DNA of 64,000 bases from Sinisalibacter aestuarii (GTDB lineage Bacteria > Pseudomonadota > Alphaproteobacteria > Rhodobacterales > Rhodobacteraceae). Position numbers and translations under genes: made by a program. A model generated the notes under the pieces. The model saw only the letters and a program-made list of their open reading frames with translations. It did no database searches and was not told the origin of the DNA. Location of the stretch: the NCBI RefSeq assembly GCF_027923545.1, contig NZ_BROH01000002.1:62001-126000 (forward strand). Reading direction: 5' to 3'. Positions 56,891-64,000 of the stretch are shown one piece after another (within the stretch, counting starts at the first letter, position 1; each line of letters starts with the position of its first letter).

Positions 56891-57304
56891 ATGATGAAGA
56901 CAACGCTTAAATCCTTCCTGCGCAACGAGAGTGGCGCGATCTCGCTTGACTGGACCGTTCTGGTCGCCGCCCTTGTCGGTGTGAGCCTTGTGGTTGCCGC
57001 CGAAGCCTGGCGCGGGCTCGACAAGGTGACCGCCGGTTACGACGATTTCGACCAGCCGACGGGCCTGATGACGGTACTCGTGAACATAGATGCCGGCGGC
57101 GGCCCCGGCACACCCGCCGCCGCCAATCCCTCGCCCGAGACCGGCGGCACCGAGACCGGCGGATCCGAGACGGGCGAATCCGGTGACGAGGGCTCGTCGG
57201 GCGGTTCGGGCAACCCTGGCAATGACAAGGACGTGGGCAATGCCGGCGAAAACCCCAACGGCAAAGGCGGCTGGGGCAGCGGCAACCGCGGGCGCTCGCG
57301 CTGA
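56891..57304 (+). CDS. Pilin-like protein with low-complexity tail
   Basis: 137 residues. MMKTTLKSFLRNESGAISLDWTVLVAALVGVSLVVAAEAWRG is the same Glu/Asp-x-Gly-Ala-(x)3-Asp-Trp-x-Val-Leu helix as in the gene at 8911, and resembles Flp-type pilins. After about residue 70 it becomes a low-complexity Gly/Ser/Glu/Asn tail (PETGGTETGGSETGESGDEG...). TTAACCAT, a CtrA-type half-site, lies at 56820-56827 upstream. No pilus assembly (tad) genes are near. The function is unknown; the composition suggests a surface or secreted role. Confidence 0.6.
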   Translation: MMKTTLKSFLRNESGAISLDWTVLVAALVGVSLVVAAEAWRGLDKVTAGYDDFDQPTGLMTVLVNIDAGGGPGTPAAANPSPETGGTETGGSETGESGDEGSSGGSGNPGNDKDVGNAGENPNGKGGWGSGNRGRSR

Positions 57305-57353
57305 GCGAGCCACCGCGCATCGCAGTTGTTCCCACTGTAAAGAAACAGACCGG

Positions 57354-57372
57354 CGGCCAGCCTGGCTGGCCG
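57354..57372. terminator. Hairpin downstream of the pilin-like gene
   Basis: CGGCCAGCC and GGCTGGCCG are perfect nine-base arms with one central base, 49 bases beyond the stop at 57304. No T-tract follows. It may be a weak terminator or a folded leader of the next gene. Confidence 0.35.
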
Positions 57373-57413
57373 GGTCCGGTCGCACACTCAATCCCATTCT
57401 CGTCGATGGTGGA

Positions 57414-57427
57414 GTAAGATATCTTAC
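57414..57427. promoter_or_regulatory. Perfect palindrome GTAAGATATCTTAC
   Basis: Fourteen bases, fully self-complementary, ending 19 bases before the TTG start at 57447. Position and symmetry suit an operator for the two small genes that follow. The regulator is unknown. Confidence 0.4.
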
Positions 57428-57446
57428 GGAAACGGAGGCGGACCGT

Positions 57447-57776
57447 TTGAACAGAGCGCTTTTCTTCAGCCCTTTCCTGTTTGCGTGCATTGCCGCCCCG
57501 GCGCAGGCCCAGACCATTCCCCGCTACAACGCCGAAGGCTATTGCCAACAGGTTGCAGATATCAGCGGCGGGTCCGCGATGATCTTCAACGGCTGTATGG
57601 ACATGGAACAACAGGCGTACAACGCACTGAAGCCCGTATGGGCGCAACTGCCCGGCAATGCGCGGAATTACTGCGATGAGGTCGCGCGGGTTAGCGGCGG
57701 ATCCTACACTATCCTGCAAGGCTGCATCGAAATGGAAACCGAAGCGGCAAGCTCACCCCGATCCTTCGACTACTGA
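57447..57776 (+). CDS. Small secreted protein with two Cys-containing repeats
   Basis: 109 residues with a TTG start at 57447, eight bases after GGAGG. Signal peptide MNRALFFSPFLFACIAAPAQA-Q, then two copies of a motif Tyr-Cys-x2-Val-Ala-x2-Ser-Gly-Gly-Ser-x3-Ile...Gly-Cys-x2-Met-Glu-x2-Ala (YCQQVADISGG, YCDEVARVSGG). The four Cys would give two disulfides in the periplasm. Similar single motifs occur in exported alphaproteobacterial proteins, as far as I recall. No function assigned. Its stop overlaps the next gene's ATG by one base. Confidence 0.65.
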   Translation: MNRALFFSPFLFACIAAPAQAQTIPRYNAEGYCQQVADISGGSAMIFNGCMDMEQQAYNALKPVWAQLPGNARNYCDEVARVSGGSYTILQGCIEMETEAASSPRSFDY

Positions 57777-58237
57777 TGATGGCCATGAACACAGTTCCCA
57801 TAATCCTCGCCGCCGCATTCGGCGCTGTCATGTCCGCCCCCGCGCAAGCCGATTTCATCGACACAGACTGGTCGGTTGCCGGTTTCACGGGCGAGGCATG
57901 GTTCATCAACCCGCAGAGCGTGATTGGCAAATCGCAGGAGTTCTATCGCGGTTTCGCGCAAGGCGTATTCTACACCTGCGACTATGCCGGTCAGTCTTCC
58001 ACCTATACCCGGTATGACAATGACGCCTTCTTCGCCAATCCCGAGTTCGAATTGTTCTTACCGCTGCGCGAGGACATGACGCAGGGCAGCGAAACCCTGT
58101 TTGTGCACCGGATCACCTGCGAGGGCGACGACGACCCCGCCAAGCGGCGCGTGATGTATCCCTTCGTCACGAACGAGGCGCGAAAATCCGCGTGGTATCT
58201 TTTCGAAGGCGGGGTGTTCTCGTTCTACACCCCGTGA
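57776..58237 (+). CDS. Exported hypothetical protein
   Basis: 153 residues. Signal peptide MNTVPIILAAAFGAVMSAPAQA (after an MMA extension), then a small Trp/Tyr-rich domain with two Cys (FYTCDYAG, RITCEGDD). The stretch TDWSVAGFTGEAWFINP resembles no family I can name. Coupled to the preceding repeat-protein gene by a one-base overlap, so the two likely form a unit. By eye count G+C is about 55% at 58021-58080, lower than the flanking genes. Confidence 0.6.
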   Translation: MMAMNTVPIILAAAFGAVMSAPAQADFIDTDWSVAGFTGEAWFINPQSVIGKSQEFYRGFAQGVFYTCDYAGQSSTYTRYDNDAFFANPEFELFLPLREDMTQGSETLFVHRITCEGDDDPAKRRVMYPFVTNEARKSAWYLFEGGVFSFYTP

Positions 58238-58346
58238 TCTGAAAGGGCCGGGCATGGTGTTGCCCAAGCAATCGCAGGGATGATCCCTGCAAGCGCGGCG
58301 CCGCAGATGGGGTGTCGCCTCCTTGGAGTGCCGTTGATCGCGGTGT

Positions 58347-58481
58347 TCAACCCGTTACCTCCTCGGCACGAGCCACCCGATCCTGCGCCTCTCGCCGGGT
58401 CGGCAAGACGTTGAACCGCCGCCTTCCATCGTGAAAAACCTCGGCATGCCGCCAGGTTTTGTGCTTTCTGATAGAGGCCAT
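58347..58481 (-). pseudogene. N-terminal remnant of a tyrosine recombinase (phage integrase)
   Basis: MASIRKHKTWRHAEVFHDGRRRFNVLPTRREAQDRVARAEE is the arm-type/N-terminal start of integrases (typically MASIRKR...WRAEVFRDG-RRS--FPTRREAQ-WAARVE). It stops after 44 residues, where a normal integrase would continue for 300 or more. It lies 140 bases from the 3' end of tRNA-Leu(GAG), an integration site of choice. The 383-base gap from 58238 to 58620 contains this remnant and no other supported gene. Confidence 0.6.
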
Positions 58482-58620
58482 GCGGACTCGAATGCGGAAA
58501 TCGGGCGTAGTGCCGTGCAACTCTATGCACTGGATTGTCACGCATGAACGCCGCTGAAACGCGAAAGACCCGTGGAAAACGAAAAAACGCGCCTCTGAGA
58601 GACGCGCTCTTTTGCATGGC

Positions 58621-58707
58621 TGGTGCGGTCGAGAAGACTCGAACTTCCACGGGAGTTACCCCACAGCGACCTCAACGCTGCGCGTCTACCAATTCCGCCA
58701 CGACCGC
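58621..58707 (-). tRNA. tRNA-Leu (anticodon GAG)
   Basis: Read on the minus strand. Acceptor GCGGTCG pairs with CGACCGC, then A and an encoded CCA. D-arm GTGGCGGAATTGGTAGACGC, anticodon stem CAGCG/CGCTG around TTGAGGT (anticodon GAG), long variable arm TGGGGTAACTCCCG and T-arm GAAGTTCGAGTCTTC. 87 bases including CCA. It is the second tRNA-Leu of the window. Confidence 0.95.
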
Positions 58708-58811
58708 ACTGTCCAGGCTTGGTGGGGCGCTACATAACGTCTGCCTTGGGCGATGCCAAGAGGGAATCTGCCGTGTTTTGACAAAGCCGCGCGGCCATGC
58801 AAATTGGCGCC

Positions 58812-59489
58812 ATGACCGATGCCGCGCTGCCCCGCCCCGAATGGCGAATTTCGCCGGGTTACACCGATTACGACGAAGCCGTGGCCACGATGGAGGCCCG
58901 GGCCGAGGCCATTGCGCGCGGCGAGGCGGGCGAGCTGATCTGGCTGGTCGAGCACCCGCCCCTCTATACCGCCGGCACGTCGGCCAAGCCCGCCGATCTG
59001 GTCGATCCCGACCGGTTCCCGGTCTATGCCAGCAAGCGCGGCGGGCAATACACCTATCACGGCCCGGGCCAGCGGGTGGTTTACACCATGCTCGATGTCG
59101 GCAAGCGCGGGCGCGATGTGCGCGCCTTCGTCAAGCAGCTTGAGGACTGGGTGATCGCCGCGCTGGCCGAGTTCAACATCAGCGGCGAGATTCGCGAGGG
59201 CCGCGTGGGTGTCTGGGTCGCCCGGCCCGAAAAGCCGGCCGGGCCGGACGGGCAGCCGCGCGAAGACAAGATCGCCGCCATCGGCATCCGGCTCCGGCGC
59301 TGGGTGAGCTTTCACGGTCTGTCGATCAACGTCGATCCCGACCTTGGCCACTTCACCGGAATCGTGCCCTGCGGCATCACCGAACACGGGGTGACCTCGC
59401 TGGTCGATCTCGGCCTGCCGGTCACGATGGACGATCTCGACCTGGCGCTCGCACGCAGTTTTGATGAGGTTTTTTGCCCGACCCCGTGA
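58812..59489 (+). CDS. lipB: Octanoyl-[ACP]:protein N-octanoyltransferase LipB
   Basis: 225 residues from the ATG at 58812 ([13 protein letters not shown]); the earlier ATG five codons upstream is less likely. It moves octanoyl groups from ACP to lipoyl domains, the first step of lipoate synthesis. Catalytic Cys187 in [17 protein letters not shown] and Lys153 in [10 protein letters not shown] are both present. [13 protein letters not shown] and [12 protein letters not shown] are the conserved substrate-binding segments. Follows tRNA-Leu(GAG) on the opposite strand. Confidence 0.95.
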   Translation: MTDAALPRPEWRISPGYTDYDEAVATMEARAEAIARGEAGELIWLVEHPPLYTAGTSAKPADLVDPDRFPVYASKRGGQYTYHGPGQRVVYTMLDVGKRGRDVRAFVKQLEDWVIAALAEFNISGEIREGRVGVWVARPEKPAGPDGQPREDKIAAIGIRLRRWVSFHGLSINVDPDLGHFTGIVPCGITEHGVTSLVDLGLPVTMDDLDLALARSFDEVFCPTP

Positions 59490-59694
59490 TGCGAAGGGGC
59501 AAACATCATGTTACGGTGAGTCGGCGGCGTTCCGTCGCCGATGCGACAGGGTGCCCACTTGAGAATTTAGAATCATTATACCATCTACTACGGAAACGGC
59601 GGCCAATCTGGCTTGCGGCCGGAGGAGATGTGTCCCGCATCTGCCGTCCAGAAACCTGCGACCCGCAACCGTCAACCAACCCGAGAGGAACGCA

Positions 59695-60099
59695 ATGAAA
59701 ACCATCCTGACCACCGCCGCCGCCGCTTTCATCGCATTGTCGGCCCCGGCGCTTGCCGCCGACGATATCGAGCAGGGTGAGAAGGACTTCAAGAAGTGCA
59801 AGGCCTGCCACTCGATCGTGGACCCGGCCGGCGAGGTGATCGTCAAGGGCGGCAAGACCGGCCCGAACCTCTGGGGCGTGCTCGGCCGCCAGGCCGGCAC
59901 CGACCCCGAATTCGCCCGCTACACCGATGAAATGGTGGCGCTTGGCGAAGGCGGCCTTGTGTGGGATGCCGAGGAAATGGGCAAATATATCCCCGACGCC
60001 AAGGGCTATATCGACGCCAAGACCTCGATGACGCCGCAGAAGCTGAAAGACGTCACCGACGTGATCGCCTATCTGGCCCAGTTCGGCCCCGCCGAATAA
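59695..60099 (+). CDS. Exported cytochrome c (class I)
   Basis: 134 residues. Signal peptide [22 protein letters not shown]; haem site CKACH near residue 36; axial Met in the MTPQ segment near residue 112 and the C-terminal helix [12 protein letters not shown]. The residues between ([36 protein letters not shown]) are typical of small c2/c550-like proteins in Rhodobacterales. It lies directly before ctaD and is a plausible electron donor to the oxidase. An intrinsic terminator separates the two. Confidence 0.9.
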   Translation: MKTILTTAAAAFIALSAPALAADDIEQGEKDFKKCKACHSIVDPAGEVIVKGGKTGPNLWGVLGRQAGTDPEFARYTDEMVALGEGGLVWDAEEMGKYIPDAKGYIDAKTSMTPQKLKDVTDVIAYLAQFGPAE

Positions 60100-60134
60100 G
60101 GCCGGCGCAGCCGAAACCGGCGCGCCCCGGTTTC

Positions 60135-60171
60135 GCCCCGTCCGCGGTAATGCGGGCGGGGCTATTTTTTT
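60135..60171 (+). terminator. Intrinsic terminator after the cytochrome c gene
   Basis: Eleven-base arms GCCCCGTCCGC (60135-60145) and GCGGGCGGGGC (60152-60162) with one G-T pair and a six-base loop, then TA and a run of seven T. Clear Rho-independent terminator; ctaD then has its own promoter. Confidence 0.92.
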
Positions 60172-60284
60172 GTGCATTATGTCGCTGTGACAACTTGCCT
60201 CACGCGCGCTCCCCCTTTACACACATTCAAAACCCTGCGTCCGACGAAGGTCGGATTCCGGGCGGAAAACAGAGGGAGACGTTC

Positions 60285-61976
60285 ATGGCCGACGCAGCCA
60301 CTCACGGTCAGGATCACCACGACACCCGCGGGTTCTTCACCCGCTGGTTCATGTCCACCAACCACAAGGACATCGGGATCCTTTACCTGTTCACCTCGGC
60401 CTTTGTCGGGCTGATCTCGGTGGCATTCACCGTTTACATGCGCCTCGAGCTGATGGAGCCGGGCGTGCAGTTCATGTGCCTCAACGAGGCCGGCGAGCCG
60501 GCCGCGCGGCTGCTTTCGGGCATCGGCGCCGAGGCCTGCACACCGAACGGGCATTTGTGGAACGTGATGATCACCTATCACGGCGTGCTGATGATGTTCT
60601 TCGTCGTCATCCCCGCGCTGTTTGGCGGTTTTGGCAACTATTTCATGCCGTTGCAGATCGGCGCGCCGGACATGGCGTTCCCGCGGATGAACAACCTCTC
60701 GTTCTGGCTCTACGTCGCCGGCACCTCGCTCGGCGTGGCCTCGCTGCTCGCCCCGGGCGGCAACGGGCAATCGGGTTCGGGCGTGGGCTGGGTGCTCTAT
60801 CCGCCGCTCTCGACCACCGAGGCGGGCTGGTCGATGGACCTGGCGATCTTCGCCGTCCACGTCTCCGGCGCCTCGTCGATCCTTGGCGCGATCAACATGA
60901 TCACCACCTTCCTGAACATGCGCGCGCCCGGTATGACGCTGTTCAAGGTGCCGCTGTTCGCCTGGTCGATCTTCGTCACCGCCTGGCTGATTCTCCTCAG
61001 CCTGCCGGTGCTGGCCGGCGCCATCACCATGCTGCTGATGGACCGCAACTTCGGCACCACCTTCTTCGACGCTTCGGGCGGCGGTGACCCGATCCTCTAC
61101 CAGCACATCCTGTGGTTCTTCGGCCACCCGGAAGTGTATATCGTGATCCTGCCCGGGTTCGGGCTGGTCAGCCATGTGTTTGCGACCTTCTCGAAGAAGC
61201 CCATCTTCGGCTATCTGCCGATGGTCTGGGCGCTGATCGCCATCGGCGTGATCGGCTTCGTGGTCTGGGCGCACCACATGTACACGGTCGGCCTGTCGCT
61301 CACCCAGCAAAGCTACTTCATGCTGGCGACGATGGTCATCGCGGTGCCCACCGGCATCAAGATCTTCTCGTGGATCGCGACGATGTGGGGCGGCTCGGTC
61401 GAGTTCAAGACGCCGATGCTGTTCGCCTTCGGCTTCCTGATCCTGTTCACCATCGGCGGCGTGACCGGCGTGGTGCTCAGCCAGGCCGGCGTGGACCGTA
61501 TCTACCACGACACCTACTACGTGGTGGCGCATTTCCACTACACGATGTCGATGGGCGCGGCCTTCACCATCTTCGCGGGGATCTATTACTGGATCGGCAA
61601 GATGTCGGGCCGGCAATACCCGGAATGGGCCGGCAAGCTGCATTTCTGGCTGTTCTTCATCGGGGTGAACCTCACCTTCTTCCCGCAACACTTCCTGGGC
61701 CGCCAGGGGATGCCCCGCCGCTACATCGACTATCCGGAGGCCTTCGCCTACTGGAACAAGATCTCGTCGATCGGGGCGCTCATCTCCTTCGCGTCGTTCC
61801 TGCTGTTCATCGGCATCGTGTTCTACACCCTGCGCGCCGGCAAGCGCGTGACCGAGAACAACTACTGGAACGAATACGCCGATACGCTGGAATGGACCCT
61901 GCCCTCGCCGCCGCCGGAGCATACTTTCGAGCAGCTCCCGAAACCCGAGGACTGGGACAAGTCGCACGCCCATTAA
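60285..61976 (+). CDS. ctaD: Cytochrome c oxidase subunit I (aa3-type)
   Basis: 563 residues, twelve membrane helices. The start is the ATG at 60285 after GAGGGAGACGTTC. The active-site motif His281-Pro-Glu283-Val-Tyr285 (HPEVY) gives the Cu-B ligand, proton-pathway Glu and cross-linked Tyr; [11 protein letters not shown] carries the haem ligands, and the [17 protein letters not shown] block belongs to the D-pathway region. Subunits II and III are absent here; lone ctaD genes are known in Paracoccus and Rhodobacter. An intrinsic terminator follows. Confidence 0.96.
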   Translation: MADAATHGQDHHDTRGFFTRWFMSTNHKDIGILYLFTSAFVGLISVAFTVYMRLELMEPGVQFMCLNEAGEPAARLLSGIGAEACTPNGHLWNVMITYHGVLMMFFVVIPALFGGFGNYFMPLQIGAPDMAFPRMNNLSFWLYVAGTSLGVASLLAPGGNGQSGSGVGWVLYPPLSTTEAGWSMDLAIFAVHVSGASSILGAINMITTFLNMRAPGMTLFKVPLFAWSIFVTAWLILLSLPVLAGAITMLLMDRNFGTTFFDASGGGDPILYQHILWFFGHPEVYIVILPGFGLVSHVFATFSKKPIFGYLPMVWALIAIGVIGFVVWAHHMYTVGLSLTQQSYFMLATMVIAVPTGIKIFSWIATMWGGSVEFKTPMLFAFGFLILFTIGGVTGVVLSQAGVDRIYHDTYYVVAHFHYTMSMGAAFTIFAGIYYWIGKMSGRQYPEWAGKLHFWLFFIGVNLTFFPQHFLGRQGMPRRYIDYPEAFAYWNKISSIGALISFASFLLFIGIVFYTLRAGKRVTENNYWNEYADTLEWTLPSPPPEHTFEQLPKPEDWDKSHAH

Positions 61977-61999
61977 GGGCCGGCAACCGAAACGAAGCA

Positions 62000-62031
62000 G
62001 GCCCGGGCGGAAACGTCCGGGCCTTTTTCTT
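62000..62031 (+). terminator. Intrinsic terminator of ctaD
   Basis: Seven-base arms GGCCCGG (62000-62006) and CCGGGCC (62017-62023) with a ten-base loop, directly followed by TTTTTCTTG. It lies 23 bases after the ctaD stop. Confidence 0.85.
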
Positions 62032-62053
62032 GCCAGCACGAGCGCAGACCCCG

Positions 62054-62593
62054 ATGCCCTACCACTGGGACAAACCCCTGACCGACGCGCCTGCCGCCGA
62101 CGCCCCCGGCCATGCCGAGGGTGCGCCGCCGCTCGCCAGCCTCCACGCCTGGCCCTTCCGCTCGCTGCCCAAGCGCGGCTTCGCCTTCATCATCGGCATG
62201 GCCTATATGCTGCTGCTGATCCCGGTCTCGGCCTTCGTCGGCACGCTGGCGGTCTGGTGGCTGCTGGTTCCGGGTCTCGCCGCCATCGCGGCGCTCTACT
62301 GGTTCATCGGCAAGAGCTACCGCGACGGCGAGATCCTCGAAGAGCTCGACATCTGGCCCGACCTCGTCCGCCTGACCCGGCACGGCCCGCATGGGCGCCA
62401 TGCAAGCTGGGAGGCCAACCTCTACTGGGTCACCCTCCAGATCCACCCCAGGGGCGGCCCGGTGCCGAATTACGTCACGCTGAAAGGCGCCGGCCGCGAA
62501 GTCGAGATCGGCGCCTTTCTGTCAGACGACGAGCGCCCCCGGCTGCACGAAGAGCTGCGCCAGGCACTGGTTCTGGCGCAGTCGCGCCGCTAA
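62054..62593 (+). CDS. DUF2244 domain membrane protein
   Basis: 179 residues from the ATG at 62054. Two membrane helices near residues 45-85 (GFAFIIGMAYMLLLIPVSAFVGT, LVPGLAAIAALYWFIG) and a hydrophilic C-terminal domain with the DUF2244 signature DIWPDLVRLTRHGPHGR, then ASWEANLYWVTLQIHPRG. A widespread alphaproteobacterial inner-membrane protein, often next to oxidase genes; its function is unknown. Stop overlaps the convergent MFS stop by four bases. Confidence 0.82.
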   Translation: MPYHWDKPLTDAPAADAPGHAEGAPPLASLHAWPFRSLPKRGFAFIIGMAYMLLLIPVSAFVGTLAVWWLLVPGLAAIAALYWFIGKSYRDGEILEELDIWPDLVRLTRHGPHGRHASWEANLYWVTLQIHPRGGPVPNYVTLKGAGREVEIGAFLSDDERPRLHEELRQALVLAQSRR

Positions 62594-64000
62594 TGCGCCG
62601 TGCCCTGATCGGTCGGGCGGCGCACGAAAAACCCGGCAACGATCAGCAGAAGCGAGATCGCCGCGCCATAGGTGAAGCCTGCCCGCAGGCCCGCCGCCAT
62701 CGCCTCGACCGCGCTCAGCCCCTGACCGAGCCCCGCTGCCGTCCGCAGCGACATGATCGACACGAAGAGCGCGATCCCCGCCGCACCCGCCACCTGCTGC
62801 ACGGTGCCGATCACCGCGCTGCCATGCGAATAGAGATGCTTCGGCAGCGAGCCGAGGCTGGAGCTGAACAGCGGCGTGAACAGGAAGGCCAGCCCGGCGC
62901 TGATCAGAACATGGCTTGCAAGCACAATGGCAATCGGGCTGCCGGTGCCGAGCGTGCTCATGGTCCAGAGCGCCGCGCTCACCGCCACGGTGCCGGGAAT
63001 CACCAGCTTGCGCGCGCCGAACCTGTCGTAGAGCCGCCCGACCAGCGGCGCGAGCAGCCCCATCAGCAACCCGCCCGGCAGCAGCATGAGGCCCGATTGC
63101 AGCGGCTCCATGCCCAGCACGTTTTGCATGTAGAGCGGCAGCAGGATGACCATGCCGAACAGCGCCATCATCGACAGCCCCATCATCACCACCGAAACGG
63201 TGAAAACCCGCACCCGGAAGGTGCGCAGATCGAGCAGCGCGCGCTCCTGCGGGCCGAGGACAAGCTGGCGCGCGATGAAGGCCACAAGCACCACCCCGCC
63301 GATGGCGAGCGGAAGCCAGGCCGGCAGCGCAGCGCCCTCGCCCTGCCCTTCGCCAATGGTCGACAGCCCGTAGACCACCCCGCCAAAGCCGATGGCGGCA
63401 AGCGGGACCGAGAGCAGATCGAGCGGCGCTTTCCGCGGCTCGGTGACGTTCTGAAGCTTGGCATAGCCCAGCGCCAGCGCGCCGAGCCCGATCGGAAGGA
63501 CGAGCCAGAACAGCCAGCGCCAGTCGAGCAGGTTCAGGATCAGGCCCGAAAGCGTCGGGCCGATGGCCGGGGCGACCGAGATCACGATCGAGATATTGCC
63601 CATGGTCTTGCCCCGGATTTCCGGCGGCACGAGGGTCATGATGGTGGTCATCAGAAGCGGCAGCATGATCGCGGTGCCCGAGGCCTGCACCACCCGCCCG
63701 GCAATCAAGACCCCAAGCCCCGGCGCCAGGGCGCTGATCAGCGTACCGAAGCTGAACAGGCTGAGCGCCGTGATGAAGACCGTGCGCGTGTGATAGCGCT
63801 GGATCAGGAAGCCGGTGATCGGAATCACCACCGCCATGGTCAGCAGAAAGGCCGTGGTCAGCCATTGCGCGGCGTTCGCCGTGATCTGCAGATCGACCAT
63901 CAGCCGGGGCAGCGCGACGCTCATGATCGTCTCGTTCAGGATCATCGTGAAGGTCGAGATCAGCAGCAGCATGATCACGACCCGGTCGCGTGCGGAAATC
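62590..64000 (-). CDS. DHA2-type MFS multidrug exporter (5' end beyond window)
   Basis: At least 469 residues; the frame stays open through the right edge (ISARDRVV precedes VIMLLLISTF), so the true start lies outside. Fourteen hydrophobic segments are expected. ILNETIMSVALPRLM is the usual TM1 of this branch, LDWRWLFWL is the motif of the DHA2/EmrB family, and the Gly-rich QSGLMLLPGGLLMGLLAPLVGRLYDRFGARKLV is the second-half A-like loop. It likely pumps out drugs or metabolites with protons. Convergent with the DUF2244 gene. Confidence 0.88.
   Translation of the reverse strand, partial: ISARDRVVIMLLLISTFTMILNETIMSVALPRLMVDLQITANAAQWLTTAFLLTMAVVIPITGFLIQRYHTRTVFITALSLFSFGTLISALAPGLGVLIAGRVVQASGTAIMLPLLMTTIMTLVPPEIRGKTMGNISIVISVAPAIGPTLSGLILNLLDWRWLFWLVLPIGLGALALGYAKLQNVTEPRKAPLDLLSVPLAAIGFGGVVYGLSTIGEGQGEGAALPAWLPLAIGGVVLVAFIARQLVLGPQERALLDLRTFRVRVFTVSVVMMGLSMMALFGMVILLPLYMQNVLGMEPLQSGLMLLPGGLLMGLLAPLVGRLYDRFGARKLVIPGTVAVSAALWTMSTLGTGSPIAIVLASHVLISAGLAFLFTPLFSSSLGSLPKHLYSHGSAVIGTVQQVAGAAGIALFVSIMSLRTAAGLGQGLSAVEAMAAGLRAGFTYGAAISLLLIVAGFFVRRPTDQGTAH

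Noticed and set aside
58225-58650. A 141-codon minus-strand frame across the integrase remnant
   Set aside because: It overlaps the tRNA and runs in a different frame from the recognisable integrase segment; composition is that of a shadow frame.
59559-59582. Promoter TTGAGA...TTATAC upstream of the cytochrome c gene
   Set aside because: The spacing between the hexamers is about 12 bases, too short for a sigma-70-type promoter, so I do not call it.

Overview
This is a G+C-rich, densely coding chromosomal segment. Its genes point to an alphaproteobacterium of the order Rhodobacterales (Roseobacter/Rhodobacter group): divergent metF and a MetR-like gene, a class I lysyl-tRNA synthetase, a ctaD gene away from other oxidase genes, a phenylacetate operon ending in paaX, a Tpa-like taurine-pyruvate aminotransferase, and DUF992, DUF1992 and DUF2244 proteins. 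This placement comes from recognised protein families, not from a database search.

Layout. 0-6 kb: clpP, then a four-gene minus-strand ABC importer of the spermidine/putrescine type. 6-9.9 kb: metF and a metR-like gene sharing an operator-rich gap, a suhB-type phosphatase, a small pilin-like protein and a rhomboid protease. 10-15 kb: a TPR protein, tRNA-Leu(UAA) and a three-gene MacB-like ABC export operon. 15-19 kb: an ectoine hydrolase (doeA-like), a 36-bp perfect palindrome, an ornithine decarboxylase, an Lrp regulator and a ZntB/CorA transporter. 19-28 kb: valS, two tandem DUF1992 genes, two aminotransferases, a lytic transglycosylase and PPK2. 28-41 kb: a beta-helix protein, lysK, a TerB-like protein, a GST, a cytochrome c, dacB, nadD, a MarR-GNAT fusion, an aldo/keto reductase and a low-G+C lipoprotein gene. 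41-48 kb: ettA, a REP-like doublet, DUF992, two paired lipoprotein histidine phosphatases, an HpaR-like regulator and tpa, a small gene behind a sequence matching the alphaproteobacterial LexA box, and an AbrB-type membrane protein. 49-56.7 kb: paaJ-A-B-C-D-E-Z-X. 56.9-58.7 kb: a pilin-like protein, two small secreted proteins, an integrase N-terminal remnant and tRNA-Leu(GAG), probably the scar of an integrated element. 58.8-64 kb: lipB, a cytochrome c, ctaD, a DUF2244 protein and an MFS exporter running off the right edge.

How the genes work together. The paa genes form one transcription unit, with several start/stop overlaps and with the repressor gene paaX last. They supply the phenylacetyl-CoA epoxidase (A, B, C, E plus the maturation factor D), the ring-opening enzyme (Z) and the terminal thiolase (J). 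The ligase and the beta-oxidation genes paaK, G, F and H are not in this window. The ABC/FtsX/HlyD genes form one export machine. The cytochrome c upstream of ctaD is a plausible electron donor to the aa3-type oxidase.

The least ordinary items are the putative SOS-controlled repeat protein (47.5 kb), the paired Tat-type lipoprotein phosphatases in which the second catalytic histidine is asparagine in both copies (43.8-44.9 kb), and the tRNA-Leu/integrase scar with its small secreted repeat protein (57.4-58.7 kb). I found no CRISPR array, rRNA operon, intact transposon or recognisable complete defence system.
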